64,000 nt of DNA from Streptomyces sp. NBC_01788 (lineage in GTDB: Bacteria; Actinomycetota; Actinomycetes; Streptomycetales; Streptomycetaceae), in assembly GCF_035917575.1 (NCBI RefSeq), contig NZ_CP109090.1, positions 62,001 to 126,000 on the forward strand. Direction: 5' to 3'. How positions within the stretch are numbered: the first letter of the stretch is position 1; every line of letters starts with the position of its first letter. A program made the translations under genes and the position numbers. Shown one piece after another: positions 27,942 to 37,746 of this stretch. The notes under the pieces were generated by a model, which did no database searches, had not been told where the DNA came from, and worked only from the letters and a program-made list of their open reading frames with translations.

Positions 27942-28837
27942 CAGGTGAACGACGCAGGTCTGGACGATCGTCGCAGGCCAGATGGTGTTCACGGCGTCCG
28001 GGAGGCCGGTCAGGCCGTCACAGACCAGCATCAGGACATCGGCCGCGCCGCGATTCTTGATCTCGGTCAGGACCTGAAGCCAGTACTTTGCGCCTTCACC
28101 GCCGTCGCCGATCCACAGGCCCAGGATGTCCCGGTGCCCCTCGGCGGTGACCGCCACTCCCATGTAGACAGGCCGGTTGGCGACGTGCCCGTCCCTGACC
28201 TTCACGTTTACGCAGTCGATGAAGACGACGGGGTAGACGCTGTCCAGCGGACGGTTCTGCCATTCCGTCATGCCGGCCATCACGCTGTCGGTGATCGTGG
28301 AGATCGTGGACTTGGAGATCTCCGCGCCGTACACCTCGGCGAGATGTGCGGAGATCTCCCCATGCGTCAGCCCTTTTGCCGACAGCGACAAGACCATCTC
28401 GTCCACCCCGCCCAGACGCCGCTGACGCTTCCTGACCAGCTGCGGCTCGAACGACCCGGCCCGGTCCCGGGGCACCGCGATCTCGACCGGCCCCGACTCG
28501 GTGATCACCGTCTTGGACCGGTGCCCGTTGCGGTAGTTCTCCCGGCCGCCCTCGGCCCGCTCGCCGGGCTCGTGCCCCAGATGATCAGTGAGCTCGCCCT
28601 CCAGGGCGGACTCCAGCACCCGCTTGGTCAGCTGCTGCAGCAGGCCGCCCTCCCCGGTGAGTTTCACTCCACCGGCCTGGGCCCGGGCCACGAGCTCGGC
28701 GACGAGCCCGTCATCCACGGTGCCCGTCGCGCCCACAGCGGCCTCCCCGGCCTCGATGTCACTCGTCACGTCAGTCATCAACTGTCGCTTCCAGCTCGGG
28801 AGTTCACCGCTCACCGTACAGACTCTCGTCTTACGGA

Positions 28838-29980
28838 TCAGGCATACGGGTCGTGGATGGTGTGGCGTTGTTGCGCAGCGGCTAGGACGTCCTGAGGGAA
28901 CTTCGGGCCGGCAATGTAGTAGCGGCCTTTGGTCTGGCCGACGGGGGCGAGGAGTTCGGCTTTGGTGAGAGCCTGGATGTCTCGTGTGGCCTGCTGGGTG
29001 TTGAGGGCTTCGGCTTTCTCGTAGCGGGAGCGGCGTACGCGTCCGGCTATGGCTACTTCGTGCAAGGCGGTGATCTGGCGTTCGCTGATGCCGAGGCGGG
29101 CGGCGTGGTCCTCGAGCCGGAGCCAGCAGTCGTTGGAGCGGTGCACACGGTGCTGCACACGTTGGGCCTGCTCGTGGTAGGCGCGGAGGTTGAAGGTGAT
29201 CCAGGGGCCGGTGTCGCGCTGGGGTGAATAGTGGGGTCCGCCGACTTCGCGCAGCACCTTGTAGTAGTCCCAGGTGTGGCCGGGCATTCCCAGCCATTCC
29301 TCGATGGAGGAGAACTCCGGTGCGAGGATCTGCTGGCGTGCGATCACCAGGGTCTGCAGGGAACGGGACATGCGCCCGTTGCCGTCGACCCATGGATGGA
29401 TTTTGACGAGGTTCAGGTGGGCCATGGCCGCGCGGACGAGTGCGTCACTGTCTGGGTCGCCGTGGTTGAGCCAGTCGATCAGCTCGGCCATCAGGGCGGG
29501 CACCTGGTCTTCGTGGGGGCCTTCGTACTCGGTGGCGTGGGGGTCGCCGGCGGCTGTGATGTAGATGGGTTTGCGGCGCCACTGGCCGGCCGGGCGCATC
29601 GGGGTGTGACGGTGGCCTTGCAGCATCCAGTGCAGGGCGTTGAGCAGGCCCTTGCTGTAGGTGAAGTCCTCCACGTCGTACAGCGACTGGATGTAGGTCA
29701 TCATCTGCTGGTAGGCCAGTGTCTCGGCCTTGTCTTCCTCGCTGGCGGCGACGTTGTCGCGTTCGCCGTCCATCAGGTCGGCCACGTCCACCGCGTCCAC
29801 GCGGAAGCCCTCGATCGTGTTGGACCCAGCGATCGCCGACGCGGTCAGGAAGCGGCGCAGATCGGCTGTCCATTTGATCGGGGCCTGCTGCACGGCGTCA
29901 CGGAGACTTTCGCGCAGGCGCCCGATCTCTTCAAGGACGCGGCGGTCGTCTTCGGTGAGCTGAGGAGTCGAGTACAGCAT
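28838..29980 (-). CDS. Fic-family protein (AMPylase-type, self-inhibited class)
   Basis: This 380-aa protein has the Fic active site H195PWVDGNGRMSR206 and an N-terminal inhibitory motif S53NTIEG58 matching [ST]xxxE[GN], which places it in the class carrying its own inhibitory helix. A C-terminal winged-helix region follows. Fic enzymes transfer AMP or related groups to protein hydroxyls. I chose ATG 29980 because the long upstream frame lacks coding character. The IS256 insertion lies only five bases beyond the stop. No separate antitoxin gene is seen. Confidence 0.88.
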   Translation of the reverse strand: MLYSTPQLTEDDRRVLEEIGRLRESLRDAVQQAPIKWTADLRRFLTASAIAGSNTIEGFRVDAVDVADLMDGERDNVAASEEDKAETLAYQQMMTYIQSLYDVEDFTYSKGLLNALHWMLQGHRHTPMRPAGQWRRKPIYITAAGDPHATEYEGPHEDQVPALMAELIDWLNHGDPDSDALVRAAMAHLNLVKIHPWVDGNGRMSRSLQTLVIARQQILAPEFSSIEEWLGMPGHTWDYYKVLREVGGPHYSPQRDTGPWITFNLRAYHEQAQRVQHRVHRSNDCWLRLEDHAARLGISERQITALHEVAIAGRVRRSRYEKAEALNTQQATRDIQALTKAELLAPVGQTKGRYYIAGPKFPQDVLAAAQQRHTIHDPYA

Positions 29981-29986
29981 GGCAGA

Positions 29987-30007
29987 ATGATACCTCTTAC
30001 CTATCAT
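29987..30007. promoter_or_regulatory. Inverted repeat upstream of the Fic gene
   Basis: ATGATA (29987-29992) and TATCAT (30002-30007), separated by nine bases, lie 7-27 bases upstream of the Fic start. The position suggests an operator or a promoter -10 overlapped by an operator, possibly for autoregulation by the C-terminal winged helix. This is inference. Confidence 0.4.
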
Positions 30008-30440
30008 CCAGGGCGCTGCGTTCACGGTGTGCCTGTCATCGACCGTCCGCCGCAGGCGCGGGAGGACCCCGAGCCGCCTGGTAGTCGGTGCCGGTTGTCT
30101 GCCCGGCGTGCGCAGCAGACGCCGCGTTCGACGCAAGCCTTCGATGCGTATCTGCGCATCCGGACATTGCCTGGCCGGACGGTTCCCGGCCGGGCCCGAG
30201 CGTCGTCTGTGCCGCAGCATCAGGCGCGGGCGCAGCAGGTCGTCACAGGGCCATAGGGCACCTCCAGCTCCGGCCACCCGGCGGCGTTCCGGATGGATGC
30301 GCAATCGCGGCTGCGCAACGAGTCCGTCAAGTCCTGCGCAGTCGGGATGTGCAGCCGCGGACACCAGCACCACCACCCCCAGCCACGTGATCGGCAGCCT
30401 CGCAAACCAGCTCACGCCCCAGGCCGCCGAAGCCCGCCAG
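30008..30440. other. Intergenic stretch, no gene seen
   Basis: There is an open plus-strand frame through this region, but it lacks recognisable content, and no minus-strand gene is convincing. It presumably contains the Fic promoter and the lost 5' part of the decayed HTH gene. Confidence 0.45.
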
Positions 30441-31120
30441 AGCGTTCTCACCCAGAACGGCTGTGCGACCTCTACGACAAGCAGGGTCTGGAACCCACGC
30501 ACATCGCCCGGCTGGCGTCCTGCAGCCCCGACACCGTCCGCGCCCGGCAGATCCACGACAAAGTCCCGCTCCAGCCGCGGCCCGACCCTCTGCCACCGCG
30601 CCCCGACATCACCCGCGCATGGCTCCACAGCGAGTACGTCGGAAAGCGTCGCACCATCCATGGCCGAACTCTCCCGCGAACGCGGCGTCGGCCACTACCA
30701 CCTCACCACCCTGACCAGAGGATGGGATCTCCCCATCCAGCACCGATCACCGCTACAACGCCATCGGCCACCTCGCCCTGACCTGGACTCCCTCCCCGGC
30801 CATGCCGACCGTGACCTCATCCCCCACCGCACTCGACCGGCTGCGAACCATCGTCCAGGTCCCCGGCCACCCCAGCATCGCCGCCGCAGCCCGAGCCATC
30901 TACGACGACCGCGACGACGCCCTCCAACACGAAGATCGAGAAGATCGCCGGGTTCCGCATCATCGACCGCTCCGCCAACCCCCTCGCCCCCACTCCACGC
31001 GGACACGACTTCCTCGGCGAAGCCACTGAAGTCCTCCACATCGCCGACCAGACCCGTCCGAAATCCCAATGCCCCCTGGAACAGGGGCGCCGAGAGAGGG
31101 AAACCTGACTGGTTTCGCTG
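30441..31120 (+). pseudogene. Decayed helix-turn-helix (LysR-like HTH) gene upstream of the TOTE gene
   Basis: Protein-like text moves between frames. [20 protein letters not shown] and EYVGKRRTI look like HTH repeats, then [20 protein letters not shown] is in another frame. [20 protein letters not shown] precedes [20 protein letters not shown], which resembles a LysR-type winged helix. At least three frame changes are needed. Genes of this type precede mobile-element or conflict genes in Streptomyces. It is probably a dead regulator of the neighbouring primase-helicase. Confidence 0.55.
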
Positions 31121-31144
31121 CATGACGCACGCGCAGTCTGGATC

Positions 31145-33812
31145 ATGGGGGGTGTGGAGGATTGGTCCGACTGCCTCGATCGCGATGAGTTGCGCATCCG
31201 TCTCGATGTGGCGCTGGAGGAGAACGCAGAGCTACACGAAGAGATCGCCCGGGCTGAGAGCTGACAACGCCCAACTACGCAGCCTCCTGGGCCGAGACAT
31301 CCAGACCCTACCTATCGGCATGCCGCCTGTTTCCGAGCCCGTCCCAGCGCTGCCACCAGCCGGGGCCGGCGGGCTGCCCTATGCGGACGCCTCCTCCAGC
31401 GCCGAGGCGAAGATCGCCCTGTTCAAGACCCTGTTCGCAGGCCGCGAGGACGTCTACGCCAAGCGGTGGGTCAGCGCCAAGTCCGGCAGGACCGGGTGGA
31501 GCCCGGCCGAGGACAACCCGTTCGACAAGAACAAGGCCGATAAGGACCGGGTGTTCTGGCCGCTGACCGACGAGGCCGTCTACCACCACCTGGACCCGAC
31601 CCGGCAGGGCCGCAGCGAGCTGCACATCGGGCTGTACCCGCTGCTGGCCGACGACACCTGCCGCCTGCTGGCGTGCGACTTCGACGGCAAGGACGGCAGC
31701 GACTGGCGCGCCGACGCCACCGCCTACATCGCAGCCTGCCACGAGGCGGGCGTCCCCGCATCTCGGGGGAACCTCACCCGGTCCGGGAAGGGCGCGCATG
31801 TGTGGACGTTCTTCACCGCACCCGTCGCGGCGGCCACCGCCCGCGCCCTGGGATTGGCGCTGCTGCGCCGGGCGATCGACGCCCGCGGGCAGATGGCGCT
31901 GTCCAGCTACGACCGGCTCTTCCCCGCCCAGGACTTCCTGCCGACCAAGGCCAGGGGCAGCTTCCGGTTCGGCAGCCTGATCGCGCTGCCGCTGCACGGC
32001 CCCTCCCGCGCCAAGGGCACCACCGTCTTCGTGGGCCCCGACACCTGGCAGCCCTACCCCGACCAGTTCGCCCACCTGTCCCACACCGAGCGGCTGTCTC
32101 CGGCCGATGTCGAGGCGTTGGTTGACAAGCTCGGCCCGGTCAAGGCCGGTCCGTCCCCGACCATCCCTCAGTTGGGTGTCCGGCCTCGCCGCAAGGCCCT
32201 GGGCAAGGCGCCCGCGCGCGTGAAGGCCCGGCTCTCGGCGATGCTTTCGATCTCCACGGCCGGGCTGCCGCCGCAGCTGCTGGCCGCTCTCAAGCACGCG
32301 GCGTCGTTCCACAACCCGGAGTTCTACCGCAAGCAGAACCAGCGGTTCTCGACCTTCAACACTCCGCGCCTCATCTGCTGTTTCGACGCCTCCGACCCCG
32401 ACTGGCTGGGGCTGCCCCGGGGCCTGGTGGATGAGGCCAAGGGGCTCATCGCGGCCGCCGGCGGCACCCTCACCATCGCCAGCGACCTGCCCGAACACGC
32501 CCCGATCGCTGCCCAGTTCACCGGAGCGCTCACCCCCACCCAGCAGCAGGCCGTGGACGCGATGGCCAAGCACCCGGCGGGCACGCTGGTCGCGCCGCCC
32601 GGTTCCGGCAAGACCGTGATGGCCTGTGCCCTCATCGCCCGCCACCGGATCCCGACCGCCGTGATCGTGAACCGGGCGGAGCTGCTGGCCCAGTGGAAGG
32701 ACCGGCTGGCCGCATTCCTGGATCTCGCAGACGGCCACGTCGGCACGCTCGGCGGGGGCAAGGACCGCCGCGGCCACTCCGTCGACCTGATCATGCTGCA
32801 GACGCTGTCTCACCGCGACGCCCCCGACGGCCTGCTCAACGGGTACGGGCTGGTCATCGTGGACGAGTGCCACGCCGTCGGCGCACCCGGTGCCGAAGCG
32901 GCGATCCGCCGTGCGAAGGCCTGGCGCTTCATCGGGCTGTCCGCCACCCCCTACCGGGCGGACCAGATGGACCCAGTGATCACCATGCAGTGCGGCCCGA
33001 TCCGCCACGAAATCGACGACACCAGCGCCTTCGACAAGCACCTCATCGTGCACACCACCACCTTCACCACCGACGAACCGGGCACCGACGGCGCCTCCAT
33101 CCAGGCCATCTACAACGAACTCGCCCACCACGACGCCCGCAACCAGCTGATCGCCGCGGACATCGCCAACGCCACCCGGCGCGGCCGATGCAGCCTGGCG
33201 CTGACCAACCGCGTCGAACACCTCCAACAGCTCACCCAAGCCCTCACCCCGCACAACATCACCCCGCTCGTCCTGCACGGCGGCATGCCGCCGGCCGAGC
33301 GCGCCCGGATCCGTGCCGCCCTGGCCGAGGACGACGGGCCTCTGGTGCTCCTGGCGATCGACAAACTCGCCGGCGAGGGCTTCGACGCACCGCGCCTCGA
33401 CACCCTCTTCCTCACCAGCCCCATCTCGTTCAAGGGGCGAGTGATCCAACAGGTCGGCCGGATCATGCGCAACACCGAAGACCGCAAATCCCACGTCGAA
33501 GCCCACGACTACCTCGACGCCGACGTCCCCCTGCTGGAGCGCATGCACCACAAGCGCCGCCGCATCCTCCAACGCCGCGGATTCACAACGACCGCCGCCA
33601 AGAATCTCCCGCCCGCACCACCCCGCGCCCTCGTCCCCGCCGCCCGTCAGCCACGCCCTTCGGCCGTGGCGCCGAGCGTGGCGGAGGTACGGGCCTGGGC
33701 CCGCGAACAGGACATGGACGTCCCACCACGTGGCAGGCTCCGTGCAGAAATCTGGGAAGCCTGGCACGCCGCCCACCCCGCCACGAACGAGCAAGGGCAC
33801 CGCGCACAGTAG
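31145..33812 (+). CDS. TOTE conflict-system protein: primase domain, SF2 helicase, Lsr2-like tail (5' frameshift)
   Basis: The main frame, ATG 31320 to 33812 (830 aa), has an archaeo-eukaryotic primase-like domain ([10 protein letters not shown] with the DxD metal site, [11 protein letters not shown]). A helicase follows: [37 protein letters not shown]-terminal segment [20 protein letters not shown] resembles the Lsr2 DNA-binding domain. An upstream 39-codon frame (ATG 31145, coiled [17 protein letters not shown]) would join at [13 protein letters not shown] if one G in CCCGGG (31248-31253) were absent. Either the 5' end is mutated or translation starts at 31320. It likely acts in element or phage conflict. 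Confidence 0.8.
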
Positions 33813-33822
33813 GTAACGCGTC

Positions 33823-33856
33823 GGTGCCCCGTCCAGGCTGCCCTGGACGGGGCACC
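33823..33856 (+). terminator. Strong hairpin terminator after the TOTE gene
   Basis: A perfect 15-bp stem (33823-33837 with 33842-33856) and a 4-base loop starts 11 bases after the stop codon. No T-run follows, as is common in this genus. Confidence 0.85.
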
Positions 33857-34486
33857 CACTCCCGTACCACAGGGCAGGAAAACCTTCGACCCCCCGGCTT
33901 CCAGCCCAGCAGGCGGACCCCGCGGCTGCCTCCCCCGGCCCCCACGAGCACACCAGCCGACCTCTACACCGCCAGAGAACCCCGGTCAGCGAAACCGACG
34001 ATCGCCAAGACCACAGATACCTCACTCGCTGTCATCGACTCCGCCAAGGAGAAACCGCCGAATGCTCATCACCCACCGACACCCCCGCTGCTCACCAAGC
34101 CCGGATCCCCGTGTTTCCCCCGGGAGTTACTGCTCAAGAAGTCGCGGACCCTACAGCGCAAGATTCTGTAAGAGGGCGTATTGCGCATCGACGGGCGTTT
34201 CCGCGCTGCCCGACTGCTGCAACCTGTGCGTGGTGGAGCCAACACCCTCCACAGGTCGCCCGTGCCCGGTCGGAACCAATGCGACACCCCCTCGGGTTGA
34301 ATGCGGTCGCCGGGCGGATCCGCCGTCGCCGCCAAAGCCGGTCCAGCCGCCGCCGACGGGCGGAAACAGAGCGGTGACCTGCTCAGGAGGGTGCTGACGC
34401 TGCACTGGTCCCTGCCACCTCTCGAAGAGGGCGATGCCATTCGGGAGGAGCGGGCCACTGGCCGTGCAGGACACTGGAGGAAGGCG
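33857..34486. other. Intergenic stretch, no gene seen
   Basis: About 630 bases between the terminator and the channel gene have only unsupported open frames. A GGAGGAAGG ribosome site at the right end belongs to the channel gene. Confidence 0.5.
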
Positions 34487-35482
34487 ATGACGGGAGCGGG
34501 TGTGTGGTCGCCGCGCGGTGTTCGATGGCGGGCATTGCTGGTGGTGTCCGCGATCTTGGTGCTGCTCGGGTACGGCATCGGTGGGTACATGCTGCTGGGA
34601 TCCTCGCCCTCCTCTGCCGTGTACCTGACAGTAATGACGCTTACCACCGAAGGGTCGTCGGCAGCTGATCGGCTCTCCACGGGCGGCAAGCTGTTCACCG
34701 CATCACTGGCTGTACTCGGCGTGGCGGTGTTCGTGGCTGCTCTGGGAGTGGTGGGTACCGCGCTGGTGGAGGGCAGGTTCGGTCCGCACGGAAGGATGCT
34801 ACGCATGCAGTACCGGATCGACACACTCCGTGATCATTTCGTCATCTGTGCGTACGGACGAGTGGGGCAGGCCGTGGCGCGCGAGTTCGAAGCCGACGGG
34901 ATCCCCTTCGTGGTGATCGACAGCAAAGCGGAGTTGGAGGAGGTGATGCAGCGCGACAAGGTCGCCTACCTGATCGACAACGCCTCCTCCGAGCAGGTGC
35001 TGCGAAGGGCGGGGATCGACCGGGCCCGCGGGCTGGTGTGTGCGGTCGACTCGGACGCCGAGAACGTATACATCGCCCTCACCGCTCGCGCACTCAACCC
35101 GGCGATCGCCATCGTCTCCCGCGCCTCCGAACCCGCCTCCGTCGACCGACTCGCCCGCGCCGGGGCCAGTAGCGTGGTGTCCCCGTACGTCACCAGCGGC
35201 AGGAGGATGGCACTGCTCGCCGTGCGGCCGCACATCGTTGACTTCCTGGAGTTCAGCCGGCCTGGTACCTCGGACTGCCGGCTGGAAGAGATCCGCATCG
35301 CAGCCGACTCCCACCTGCTGGGCCGCCCCCTGCGGCAAGCATGCAAGGGGGTGCTGCCGCTGCTGGTGCGGCGCGCGGACGGCACGCTGCTTCCCCACCC
35401 CGACCCGGACAGCGCCCTTCACCCGGGAGACACCTTGATTGTCTTCGGCGACCTGACGGCTCTACGTCCTATCGAGGAATGA
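34487..35482 (+). CDS. Two-TM ion-channel-like protein with TrkA-N/TrkA-C (RCK) domains
   Basis: This 331-aa protein has two hydrophobic helices (about residues 14-36 and 68-92) flanking a pore-like loop. A Rossmann TrkA-N domain follows (FVICAYGRVGQAVAREF, about 118), then a C-terminal TrkA-C part (LGRPLRQA...LHPGDTLIVFG). The architecture is a Kch/MthK-type potassium channel. The usual TxGYG filter is replaced by TLTTEGSSA, so potassium selectivity is doubtful. It starts at ATG 34487 behind GGAGGAAGG. It stands alone between the TOTE gene and IS debris. Confidence 0.85.
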   Translation: MTGAGVWSPRGVRWRALLVVSAILVLLGYGIGGYMLLGSSPSSAVYLTVMTLTTEGSSAADRLSTGGKLFTASLAVLGVAVFVAALGVVGTALVEGRFGPHGRMLRMQYRIDTLRDHFVICAYGRVGQAVAREFEADGIPFVVIDSKAELEEVMQRDKVAYLIDNASSEQVLRRAGIDRARGLVCAVDSDAENVYIALTARALNPAIAIVSRASEPASVDRLARAGASSVVSPYVTSGRRMALLAVRPHIVDFLEFSRPGTSDCRLEEIRIAADSHLLGRPLRQACKGVLPLLVRRADGTLLPHPDPDSALHPGDTLIVFGDLTALRPIEE

Positions 35483-35601
35483 GCGGGGTCCGGCAGCCTG
35501 GCCCGTGAGCACCTTGACCGGCGTGCAGTCCGCCGCGCCTTACAAAAGCGTGTTGCAGAAGGCTGCGATCAGGCAGCCTGCTGCACTGTTGGCGTATCTG
35601 G

Positions 35602-36000
35602 TCATGCGGTGAGGGCGAGGTTGTGCATGCGGGCGACGGCCTGGACAGCGTGGTGAGGCCGTCGCCGTGTTGCCTGCAGCCGCGGAGGATCTTGTAGTTC
35701 TTCATCCGGCCGATCACGTGCTCGACGCGAGCGCGGGCCTTTCGGTGGGCGGCGTTGTCCTTCTTCCTCGCCCTTCGCCAGGGCACGTCCGGGCCGTTTG
35801 CGGTGCGGCACGATCAGCCCGGTGTTGATGTAGGCGCCGTCGCGGAGCACGGTGACGCCCTGGCAGTGCTCGGCCAGGCCTGAGTCCCGCCAGGCCTTCG
35901 CACCCGCGGTGGTGCCCGGCACCGGGCGGGCGGCAGCCACCACCAGGCGCGTGTCCGCGTGCGCGCGCATCACGGGGCGCCACCGGTGCACGGGCCCTCA
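35602..36000 (-). pseudogene. C-terminal remnant of an IS5-type (DDE_Tnp_4) transposase
   Basis: Minus-strand text ADTRLVVAAARPVPGTTAGA, then LIVPHRKRPGRAL, then in other frames AHRKARARVEHVIGRMKNYK and HAVQAVARMHNLALTA to TGA 35602. There are at least two frameshifts near 35650-35770. It is the C-terminal half of a DDE_Tnp_4 transposase. A matching kind of N-terminal half lies in the same orientation at 41.8-42.1 kb. Confidence 0.75.
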
Positions 36001-36231
36001 CGACCGTTCCCGTGCCGGCGGCTAAGAGCTCGCGCAGATTGGTGGGTGGGGCACCCGGGCAGTGAGGCGAGCACAGGTGTCCCTGATCATGGAGTTGCGA
36101 CGCTCTGTGAGCGCTGGGGAGACCTGTGCCCGTTCTTCCAGCAAGCTGACCGACCCGCGGATCAATTCGCGGCGCTGCTGCCCGAGCTTCCCGCGGTCGA
36201 TCCGGCCCAGCCGCTGGTGAGCGCCGTAGGG

Positions 36232-37104
36232 TTAGCGGCCGATCTTGTCGAGCTCGGCGAGATCGTCGTCGGACAGCGGGAGTTCCGCGCCGACGGCGTT
36301 CTCGCGCAGGTGTGCCACCGATGAGGTGCCGGGGATCAGCAGGATGTTCGGCGACCGCTGCAGGAGCCAGGCGAGGGCGACCGACATGGGCGTCGCGTCC
36401 AACCGGGTGGCTACGGCCGTGAGTGCCGAGGACTGCAGCGTGCTGAAGCCGCCGAGGGGGAAGAAGGGCACGTAGGCGATGCCCTGCTCTGCGAGCTCGT
36501 CGATCAGGTCGTCGTCGTGGCGGTGGGCGAGGTTGTACATGTTCTGCACGCACACGATCGGCGCGATCGAGCGTGCCTCGGCGACCTGTTTCGCCGTCGC
36601 GTTGCTCACGCCGAGGTGCCGGATGAGGCCCTGCCGCTGGAGGTCGACGAGCGCCCCGAACGCCTCCGCGAGCGAACCGGGCACGGGGCCCTGGGCGTCG
36701 CCGAGCCGGAGGTTGACCACGTCCAGCGTGTCGAGGCCGAGGTTCTCCAGGTTCTCGGTGACGGCCCGGCGCAGCTCTTCAGGCTTGCGTGCCGGGGGCC
36801 AGCCTCCCTCCTCGTCGCGGGTCGCCCCGACCTTGGTCACGATGTGCAGCGAGTCGGAGTACGGGTGCAGCGCTTCGCGGATCAGCTGGTTGGTGATGTG
36901 TGGCCCGTAGGCGTCGGCGGTGTCGATGTGGGTGATGCCGAGGCCGACGGCCTCGCGGAGAACGGCGAGTGCGCCCTCGCGGTCGGCAGGCGGACCCATG
37001 ACCCAGGGGCCGGCGAGCTGCATGGCGCCGTAGCCGAACCGGGCGACGGTCAGGTCGCCCAGGGTCCAAGTGCCGCCGGGAAGCGAGGCGGAGGGGGTGC
37101 CCAT
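36232..37104 (-). CDS. Aldo/keto reductase
   Basis: This 290-aa single-domain TIM-barrel oxidoreductase has catalytic Asp and Tyr in HIDTADAYGPH (about residues 60-70), the Lys in IVTKVG (about 90), and IPGTSSVAHLRENA near the end for NADP binding. It reduces carbonyls with NADPH; the substrate is unknown. It starts at ATG 37104 and is divergent from an HxlR regulator whose palindromic operator lies between them, a common redox- or aldehyde-responsive pairing. Confidence 0.92.
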   Translation of the reverse strand: MGTPSASLPGGTWTLGDLTVARFGYGAMQLAGPWVMGPPADREGALAVLREAVGLGITHIDTADAYGPHITNQLIREALHPYSDSLHIVTKVGATRDEEGGWPPARKPEELRRAVTENLENLGLDTLDVVNLRLGDAQGPVPGSLAEAFGALVDLQRQGLIRHLGVSNATAKQVAEARSIAPIVCVQNMYNLAHRHDDDLIDELAEQGIAYVPFFPLGGFSTLQSSALTAVATRLDATPMSVALAWLLQRSPNILLIPGTSSVAHLRENAVGAELPLSDDDLAELDKIGR

Positions 37105-37190
37105 GGTGTGCCTTTCGTGTTAAAGCCAGGGGATGGTGCCTGACGGCGCCTTGGACCACTATTGGTGCGTAGCTTCTTGTCGGGAAGTAG

Positions 37191-37204
37191 GCACTTCGAA
37201 GTGC
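37191..37204. promoter_or_regulatory. Palindromic operator of the HxlR regulator
   Basis: GCACTTCGAAGTGC is a perfect 14-bp palindrome placed 32 bases upstream of the HxlR start and 87 bases upstream of the reductase start. HxlR-family regulators bind such dyads, so it probably controls both genes. Confidence 0.7.
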
Positions 37205-37235
37205 GTAAGGCACCCACGGGTGAGAGGAATGGTCC

Positions 37236-37679
37236 ATGGCGACGATGACGGCAGCCCAGCAAAGGGCACAGGCCAAGGTGGAGTACGACGCCTTCGTGGC
37301 GGCCTGCCCCAGCCGCAAGCTGCTCGACCGGATCTCGGACAAGTGGGTCACGCTGATCCTGGCCGCGCTCGGCAGCGACAGCGCGCATCAGCCCGGCGCC
37401 GACTGCGCCGGCGGGCCCCGGGTGATGCGCTACTCAGAGCTGCAGCGCCTGCTGGCCGGCGTCAGCCAGAAGATGCTCACCCAGACGCTGCGCTCCCTGG
37501 AGCGCGACGGCCTGGTGTCCCGCACTGTGGTGCCGACCGTGCCGGTCACGGTCTCCTACGAGCTGACCGATCTCGGCCTGTCGCTGTACGAGATGATGCG
37601 GGGCCTCAAGGCCTGGGCCGAGACGCACATGGACGATGTGCTTGCCAACCGCGAGACCTACGACACCCGCGTCGCCTGA
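37236..37679 (+). CDS. HxlR-family winged-helix regulator
   Basis: This 147-aa protein has the HxlR order: CPSRKLLDRISDKWVTLIL with an N-terminal Cys that in many members senses electrophiles, RYSELQRLLAGVSQKMLTQT as the recognition helix, and TVSYELTDLGLSLYE as the wing. It starts at ATG 37236 behind GAGAGGA. It should repress itself and the divergent aldo/keto reductase through the palindrome between them. Confidence 0.92.
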   Translation: MATMTAAQQRAQAKVEYDAFVAACPSRKLLDRISDKWVTLILAALGSDSAHQPGADCAGGPRVMRYSELQRLLAGVSQKMLTQTLRSLERDGLVSRTVVPTVPVTVSYELTDLGLSLYEMMRGLKAWAETHMDDVLANRETYDTRVA

Positions 37680-37746
37680 ACCACACCAGGGTTGCTCATC
37701 AGCGCCGAACGGTCTGCGCGTAAGAGGCCGGGCAGATGGACGGGGC

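Larger units (their letters stand above)
25786..27947. repeat. 6-bp target duplication of the ISAzo13 element
   Basis: CAGGTG at 25786-25791 and 27942-27947 flanks the nested element. It corresponds to one copy of CACCTG in the IS256 transposase frame. Confidence 0.85.
25336..28778 (-). pseudogene. IS256-family transposase, split by insertion
   Basis: The N-terminal part (ATG 28778 leftward to about 27942) contains VVFIDCVNVKVRDG and VLMLVCDGLTGLPDAV, typical of IS256 mutator-type DDE transposases, and stops being homologous at CVVHL. The C-terminal part (about 25791 down to 25336) resumes with LLRNSFRYAARQDWEK and carries TTNAIESINARIRK. Joining the parts across the duplicated hexamer CACCTG restores VVHLLRN in frame. 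The enzyme was intact before the ISAzo13 insertion. Confidence 0.9.
25297..28825 (-). mobile_element. IS256-family insertion sequence, interrupted by an ISAzo13 element
   Basis: Imperfect terminal inverted repeats of about 26 bp (starting GGGTCTGT at 25297, and its counterpart AGAGTCTGT read leftward from 28825) bound the element. It is flanked by an 8-bp direct repeat. Removing the nested 2150-bp element and its 6-bp duplication leaves about 1.37 kb, a normal IS256 size. Confidence 0.88.
25289..28833. repeat. 8-bp target duplication of the IS256 element
   Basis: TCGTCTTA occurs at 25289-25296 and again at 28826-28833, exactly flanking the IS256 ends. This identifies the original insertion site just downstream of the Fic gene. 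Confidence 0.85.

Noticed and set aside
30027..31319. The in-frame N-terminal extension of the TOTE gene
   Set aside because: Codon use and text are not protein-like until about 31263, and HTH-like remnants in other frames explain the region better.
31308..34025. A 905-codon minus-strand frame opposite the TOTE gene
   Set aside because: It is a GC-bias antisense shadow. Gly/Val/Arg-rich text lacks domains, while the plus strand has clear primase and helicase motifs.
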